A DNA stretch of 11,770 bases from the NCBI GenBank assembly GCA_015499985.1, contig JAAAUF010000712.1:1-11770 (forward strand), in the 5' to 3' direction. This DNA comes from Haplosporangium gracile (Eukaryota > Mortierellomycota > Mortierellomycetes > Mortierellales > Mortierellaceae). The notes beneath the pieces were generated by a model, which ran no database searches, was not told the DNA's origin, and saw only the letters and a list, made by a program, of their open reading frames with translations. Shown one piece after another: positions 6,893 through 11,770 of the stretch. How positions within the stretch are numbered: position 1 is the first letter of the stretch; every line of letters begins with the position of its first letter. Position numbers and translations under genes: made by a program.

Positions 6893-9844
6893 TTAGTTGG
6901 AGATGTTAGCAGATCGTCGCCATTCACCAACAGCATCCCGAAGGCGACTCCGCTTCTCGTCGAGACCGAGCTTAATAGGGGGAGGCAAAGGGTTAGACCG
7001 GTAGTGATGGTGCATGGTCGTATTGCTGGGAGATTTCATGCCCATTGCAGAACTAGCAGCTGGTGGAAGAGCAATGATAGGGAAAGGGTAGACCTGGCCG
7101 TTCAAGAGCAAAGGCGATGTTGGAGAAGGGGTCGAGGCCTGCGAGGATGTGCTGGATCTTCCTGACAATGAAGGGGTGGTGGCCGAGGAATGGATGCTAG
7201 ACATGGTTGTGCCAGAGGAATAGGAGCTCATCATCACGGGAGTGAACCCACACTGCTGCTCGTTGTAGTCCGTGGTCATCGACGGGTTCGATTTCTTGCG
7301 GAGGACAGAGTTGAGGAAAAAGTCGTCGTCGCAGTCCTCATCGATGATGTAGGGAGACAGTGGTGGGTCTTCGTCGTCATTGACGGTCTGGTCGGCATTC
7401 ATCGCTGCTGCTGCGGCGGCGGCGGCTATTTCCTCGACTTCCTGATCTTCTTCAACATTATCCTCGTCGTACTCGACTTCAAAGGCACACATGATATCAT
7501 CACCCTTTGTGCTCCCGCTGTGTCGCCTGAACTCGTTACTCTCCGAGGGGTCGAAGGAGCTGACGGAGGATGCCGAGGGTTTGGATCCAAAAGAGTTACC
7601 GGACATCTTGGAAGTCACCGATGAGCAGGAGGAGCGACGGGCCATGAGGGATGGGCTGATGTGTGTGTCCGATCGAAGGAACTCCAGGTACTGCGGCGAG
7701 GTGGCGTCCATATGTGTGTGCCCGGGCGACAACGAGTTCATGTCGTGAGTGGTGTCCAGTACAAGCGATTCGCGCGAGCTCTTGTTCGACGACGGTGCCG
7801 AACTTCTGGTCGAGGTCCCATCGGCAGAAAACGTTTTGTTGGTGGCGCTATGACTCTGTCCGCTCATACTTCCTGACCGACTCGAGCGTGTCGAAAGACC
7901 GACAGTCTGTAAATGAGGGGATGTGTTATTGCCGGGCGTCGAAAGCGAGGGAGAGAGTGATGTCTGAAGGAACTTGGGGACAAACTTGCCCAAGAGCTTG
8001 GTCGACCGCTTAGATAGCCTATGCTGTGGAAGACCTGATCCTGATCCTGTAGAGTGTTGGGTCGATTGAGAGCGGATGCTGCTGGTGTCAGACGACCCGC
8101 CGTCCATGGGGGAGAGGGCTGCTGCCGCTGCTGCAGTCGAAGCGGGAGAAGTAGACTCGGTGAAGCTGTTCTTTCGAACACCAATTCGATGCAGGAGGAA
8201 GGCACCCTTACCCTCCTTGCCCTCCTTTCGAGAAGGCACTCGCTCCAACATCGATCCTGTCGACGTACTTGGGAAGATGGAGTTTTTGCTGCTGGACTTG
8301 GTGCGTTCGAGTGGCTCCGCAGCGGTCAGTGATGATGACAATGGCTCAAACGCGGAAAGGGCGATAGCCTCCTTTTCTTCTTCCTGGGCTGTGTCTATCG
8401 ATCCGTCCTCATCTTCTAAGGAATAGTCAGAGGAAAGCGCGCTGGCATGGTCAGGGGTGATGATGGTGGTGGTGGACTTGATCTCCTTTGTTTCATCCGC
8501 GGAAGAAACACTACCACCATCGACACCATATCCAGGGAGTCCAGGAGGCAAAATGGCTTCAATCGATGGCTCACCAACCGTCGTTTGGAATTTGTCGGTT
8601 TCCTATAGGTTTAGGGAGAAAAGAACAAAAAGGGCAAGGGGAGGGGGAAAGAAGGGAGCAGAAAGGGTTAGTCAATTGAAAGCATCAATTGTTTACACTT
8701 CGTATCTATTTGATTATGTGTATCTGTGTGAGTTTGAGTGTGCGCATTGATCACAGAAATGGGCGCCGTGTTCGAGAGAGAAGGGTGAGAAAAGGCAAAA
8801 GGCAAAAGCGAGGGAAGAGAGAGGGAAACGGGAATGACTTGCGCCCATTTTCTTATCAAAAACACGATCTTGTATTTTTGTTTGTTTGTGATGTCAACTT
8901 ACAGACTCAGGAACGTGCTTGAAGAAAGTGGTCAAGTCTGAGTTGGATTTGCTGGCCATCTCGACCTTCAGAGGAAGAGAGGAAGGATGAGAGATCTGTT
9001 GGTTGGGCGAAAGAGTACTTTTTCTCGAAGCTGGATTACTTCTGCCATGGTGCTCACATTCCTCAACAGCTGTCTGGGTCGAATGTTTTTGTATTTGTCG
9101 CTTTTGTTCTGGGCTCATCGATGATGGAAGAGACGAGCTGTCGTCGTGGTCTGGGTTGATCGTAAGGTCAGTAGTATGTCGATGATTGAATATGGGCAAT
9201 TCTAGTTCGGTACTTTGTCGAAGTACGACCAAAATGTCCCGAACGAGACTGCCTCCATTCTCACTGCGGTGTTTTCGATGTTGGTCCTTTGGACTCTCAG
9301 GGTCTCGCACCTCACGAATGGCCTCCAAGGTCAGGGCTCTCGGACGTGATGTTGTTGCTGACAAAGAGGTAAGCCGTGTTGATTGGGAGGAGAGAGTAGA
9401 GGTTGTACAGGGAAGGGTATGTGCACGGTTAGGGTCGAGGAATGTGTTGCTATAACTGGACGAGGAGGTGTGGTTCGGGCCCTCAGGGGTGGACACCTGC
9501 GAGGGGTTTCGATCAGTTGGTGAAAATGAGATGCCCTCGGCGTCAGAGACAATAAGACGTGTACTCGTGATCATTGTTGTCTGTGATGTTGATGCTGTTG
9601 TGGACAAGGGGTTTGAGAGAGAGCTGGGACCTGTGCTGGAGCGGTGGAGAAGGATAGGCATGTTGGAGGATCGAGGGCGAAGAGAGTCGTAGTGTGAGAT
9701 GTGATAGTTGCTGCCATCTTCACCTTCTGCAAAGGTTGTTGGTGGCCGGGTGCGTTCGTATGCGTTGCTGGAGAGTCTTCTTGCGCGGTTCAGCAATGCC
9801 TCTGCTGCTTGTGAAGTTGTGGACGAGTGAGATAGGGTCGACAT
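6893..9844 (-). CDS. Ser/Thr-rich, largely disordered protein of unknown function, 883 aa
   Basis: Two exons, 9844-8903 and 8602-6893, are joined in phase 0 by a 300-bp intron. The donor is GTAAGT, the acceptor CCTATAG, and a CTAAC branch-like site lies at 8671-8667. The start ATG follows CCAAAAC, and the stop is TAA at 6895-6893. I do not recognise the family. Most of the chain is Ser, Thr, Pro and Asn. Islands that look ordered or conserved are EALLNRARRLSSNAYERTRP (15-34), an amphipathic stretch at about 170-217 (ALTLEAIREVR, SLVRDILVVLRQ), LTTFFKHVPES across the splice site, KLLGKFVPKFLQTSL (516-530), LEFLRSDTHISPSLMARRSS (620-639), two acidic patches (688-706 and 735-742) and the C-terminal KLGLDEKRSRLRDAVGEWRR (858-877). 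Eight alanines occupy 707-714. Many Ser-Pro and Arg-x-x-Ser sites suggest heavy phosphorylation. A signalling, polarity or transcription-scaffold role is possible but only a guess. No membrane segment or signal peptide is seen. Confidence 0.8.
7403..7426 (-). repeat. Eight-codon polyalanine tract (GCN repeat)
   Basis: Four GCC codons, three GCA codons and one GCG codon encode an uninterrupted run of eight alanines between an acidic patch and MNADQ. The mix of codons suggests that it is fairly stable. A second, shorter Ala run occurs near 8120-8140. Confidence 0.85.
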
Positions 9845-10340
9845 GTTTTGGTAGTAGAAGTGAGTGTAGTTTAAGTGAAGGAAGGATGACTAACGCGCGT
9901 AGTAGAAGCTTATTTTTTAGGTACGTGATGAGTGATGGTGATAGGGTGGTGATTAGGGCGAGTAAGTGAACTGATGAATAGAGTAGGAAGAGGGTTTTTT
10001 TGTGTCAAAATAATACAAGAGACGTGGCACTAAGGTTCTATGAGGAGAGGAGAAGGAGGAGAAGGGAGAGTGCATGAAGGTGTATGTGTATGAATGAGAA
10101 CAGGAATGAAGAAAAAGGTATTCTTTGAGAATATATATTATGGTCCTGTGGAGAGAGAAAGAGAGAGGAGAGAGTAAGAGTAAAAGAGAGTTAAGACTGA
10201 AGAAGAGAGAAAAGAAAGAGACGAAGAGAAAAGGAAGAGGGAAAGGGGTTTTCTTTTTTCCACAGAGGAATATATATGAAAGACATCGATTAATGGGAAA
10301 AGATACCCATGGCCCACAGTGTACACAATTGATGCACAAA
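9845..10340 (-). promoter_or_regulatory. Probable promoter and 5' UTR of the Ser-rich gene
   Basis: Read on the minus strand, 10020-10255 is strongly CT-rich, typical of fungal regions near transcription starts. TATATA-like motifs lie at about 10131-10138 and 10270-10277. No coding sequence is supported. Long open frames on both strands here consist mainly of Lys/Arg/Glu or Phe/Ser/Leu and reflect the purine/pyrimidine bias. Confidence 0.4.
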
Positions 10341-11770
10341 AGTGGAATTCAGGCCAGCTTTGGAACAGCAGTTGGCTTGCTGGGCTTTGTGTCGACTTGG
10401 CACAAGTGTAGCATATACAGCAGCTATGCTTTTTTACTTACTCTCCCTCGCCCAAACAGCCAAATGTGTTCAGGCTCACTGCCTTTCCCAAATCGATCAT
10501 GCCACTCTTTATTTAACTGGAAAAAGAGAATGAATGGAATGACCAAAAACAAGTACATCTTTTTTTTTTGTTCATGGTTAATCGCCCATTGGTCATGCAT
10601 TCGGCCAACAAACAGGCAGACAAGCGTGCGCATTCGTATTATCTTTTTTGCTCTATGTGTGTATTTGTGCTTATTATTGCAACGGCTGCTCGCACAACAA
10701 GGGAGACGGAGAGGAGAAAGACCATTCGACCTCAACAAAAAAAAAATCGTTTCTCTGTCTCCTTGTTTCTTTTTGAGATGTCATTCTGTCTGCTGTTGTC
10801 TGTCAATTCATTCGCACTGTACAACATAAGAGTATTATTACCGAATTCGATGGGAAAAGAACGACACTCTGTTTTGTGCTTTTTCGTTTTGCCTTGCCCT
10901 TTCTTTCTGCCTTTTGTATTTCCCTTTTCTTTTTCATTTTCAGACTTCCTTTGCGTGTGTCTCCTTGTTGTCGACCTGCTCACTCTTTTGAATTGTTTCC
11001 ATCATGCATCCTAAGCCTATAGTATAGTACAATAGTGAATGATATCAATTGAATTGTTGATGGGCATGTCCGTAATGTTGCCTGCAGACCCATTGTCCCT
11101 TTTTTTTTCTTCAATGACCCCCTCCTGCTTTAGGTCCTTGAAAGATCATCCGTGACAAGATCACTAATTGACCATTGGGCCTTTTTTTTTCTTATTCGTC
11201 CTTTCAATGACCATTCATCCATCCTCCCCCCCCCCTCTTTTTCACTTTTATACATCTCTTATTGCTCGTTCTTTTGCTTGATGTGCCTTGTGCTTTGAAC
11301 TAGTTTGGCTTCGTCACTTCTTCTTCTTTGTCCCCAGTTAACCAATGGAAGCAACTAAACCTTCGCAGTCGGACATCAGCACATTGACATGCCCATTATT
11401 GCAGCTTTGCTCTTTTTCAGTTTTCTGGGCTGATCATGACGGAGGAAAAGAAAGGTCAAAAAGAAGGGAAGCGTTGTGCACAACGAAAAAAAACCGCGAA
11501 TGGATTCCAAAAAAAAGGGAGATATGCAGTCCTCTCTTGCCTTTACTCTTTTGAACGTGCTATCCCTGCTGCACTGATTCGTAACGAGTAGGCTACCATC
11601 CCATCCCATCACGGCGACATTGACGCTGGGTCCCGTATTGGACAAAAACCACAAAAAAACAAACAAAAAAAATAAACAGCCGGATCGATGCACGCGTGTG
11701 TATGCTTGTATGCCTTTATATCTGCAGTCCAAGAATAGAATGGGGTGGGGTTTTATATGGAGTAAAGTTG
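10341..11770. other. Gene-free region, AT- and pyrimidine-rich
   Basis: I see no supported gene, tRNA or transposon. The + strand is pyrimidine-rich from about 10740 to 11340, with T-runs, a C10 run at 11226-11235 and two related blocks (CCATTG, then a T-run, then TTCAATGACC, near 11091-11123 and 11174-11212). An 11-bp inverted pair, ATGGGCATGTC near 11059 and GACATGCCCAT near 11387, is present. A CT-rich + strand could be the promoter of a rightward gene beyond the window edge. Confidence 0.45.

Noticed and set aside
7190..8426. Several open frames on the + strand opposite the Ser-rich gene.
   Set aside because: They are antisense shadows of a long biased exon. The minus-strand frame is continuous over 570 codons and splices cleanly to an equally long upstream exon.
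10125..10829. Open frame of 234 codons on the + strand, beginning with TTG.
   Set aside because: Its composition is Lys/Arg/Glu-rich and then Phe/Cys/Ser-rich, exactly following the purine- and pyrimidine-rich tracts. It has no domain pattern and no start context.
11059..11397. 11-bp inverted pair (ATGGGCATGTC and GACATGCCCAT) about 330 bp apart.
   Set aside because: One short pair in a 1.9-kb region can occur by chance, and nothing between the arms looks like an element.
1..11770. Search for tRNA genes, rRNA, CRISPR arrays and transposon ends.
   Set aside because: By eye I found no tRNA-like B box in a cloverleaf context, no regularly spaced repeats, no reverse transcriptase or transposase motifs and no long terminal or inverted repeats.

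Overview
The window looks like nuclear DNA of a filamentous fungus, most likely an early-diverging Mucoromycota or Mortierellomycota species (for example Mortierellaceae). This is inferred from short spliceosomal introns (mostly 100-150 bp, GTAAGT/GTAATG-type donors, CTAAC-like branch sites, pyrimidine-rich acceptors), AATAAA poly(A) signals, CT-rich promoter tracts and the protein families present. The genus is not proven. There are no bacterial operons, CRISPR arrays, tRNA or rRNA genes, and I recognise no transposon.

Layout, left to right. (1) 1-179, + strand: the last two exons of an acidic ribosomal stalk protein (P0/P1/P2 type), partial at the window edge. (2) 631-3079, - strand: a seven-exon gene for a 592-residue nuclear-looking protein with a Myb/SANT domain, a Pro-Lys repeat, an NLS-like basic cluster and a C-terminal U-box-like domain. 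It converges on gene 1. Its last exon is a 22-bp micro-exon that completes the U-box. (3) 3372-6581, + strand: a small cluster of related sequences. A four-exon intact gene (4163-6156) encodes a 516-residue Eis-like GNAT acetyltransferase. Upstream lies a decayed copy of its 3' half, and downstream a frameshifted copy of its exon 3. (4) 6893-9844, - strand: a two-exon gene for an 883-residue Ser/Thr-rich, mostly disordered protein that I cannot assign to a known function. It converges on the GNAT cluster. (5) 9845-11770: about 1.9 kb with no gene I can support. It is purine-rich on the + strand at first and pyrimidine-rich later, which fits a two-way promoter region for gene 4 and for a possible gene beyond the right edge.

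The genes do not form a pathway; they look like ordinary chromosomal neighbours. The points most worth a second look are the SANT/U-box protein with its terminal micro-exon and the GNAT gene flanked by two relics. All gene models were spliced by eye; every intron proposed has GT-AG ends and keeps the reading frame.
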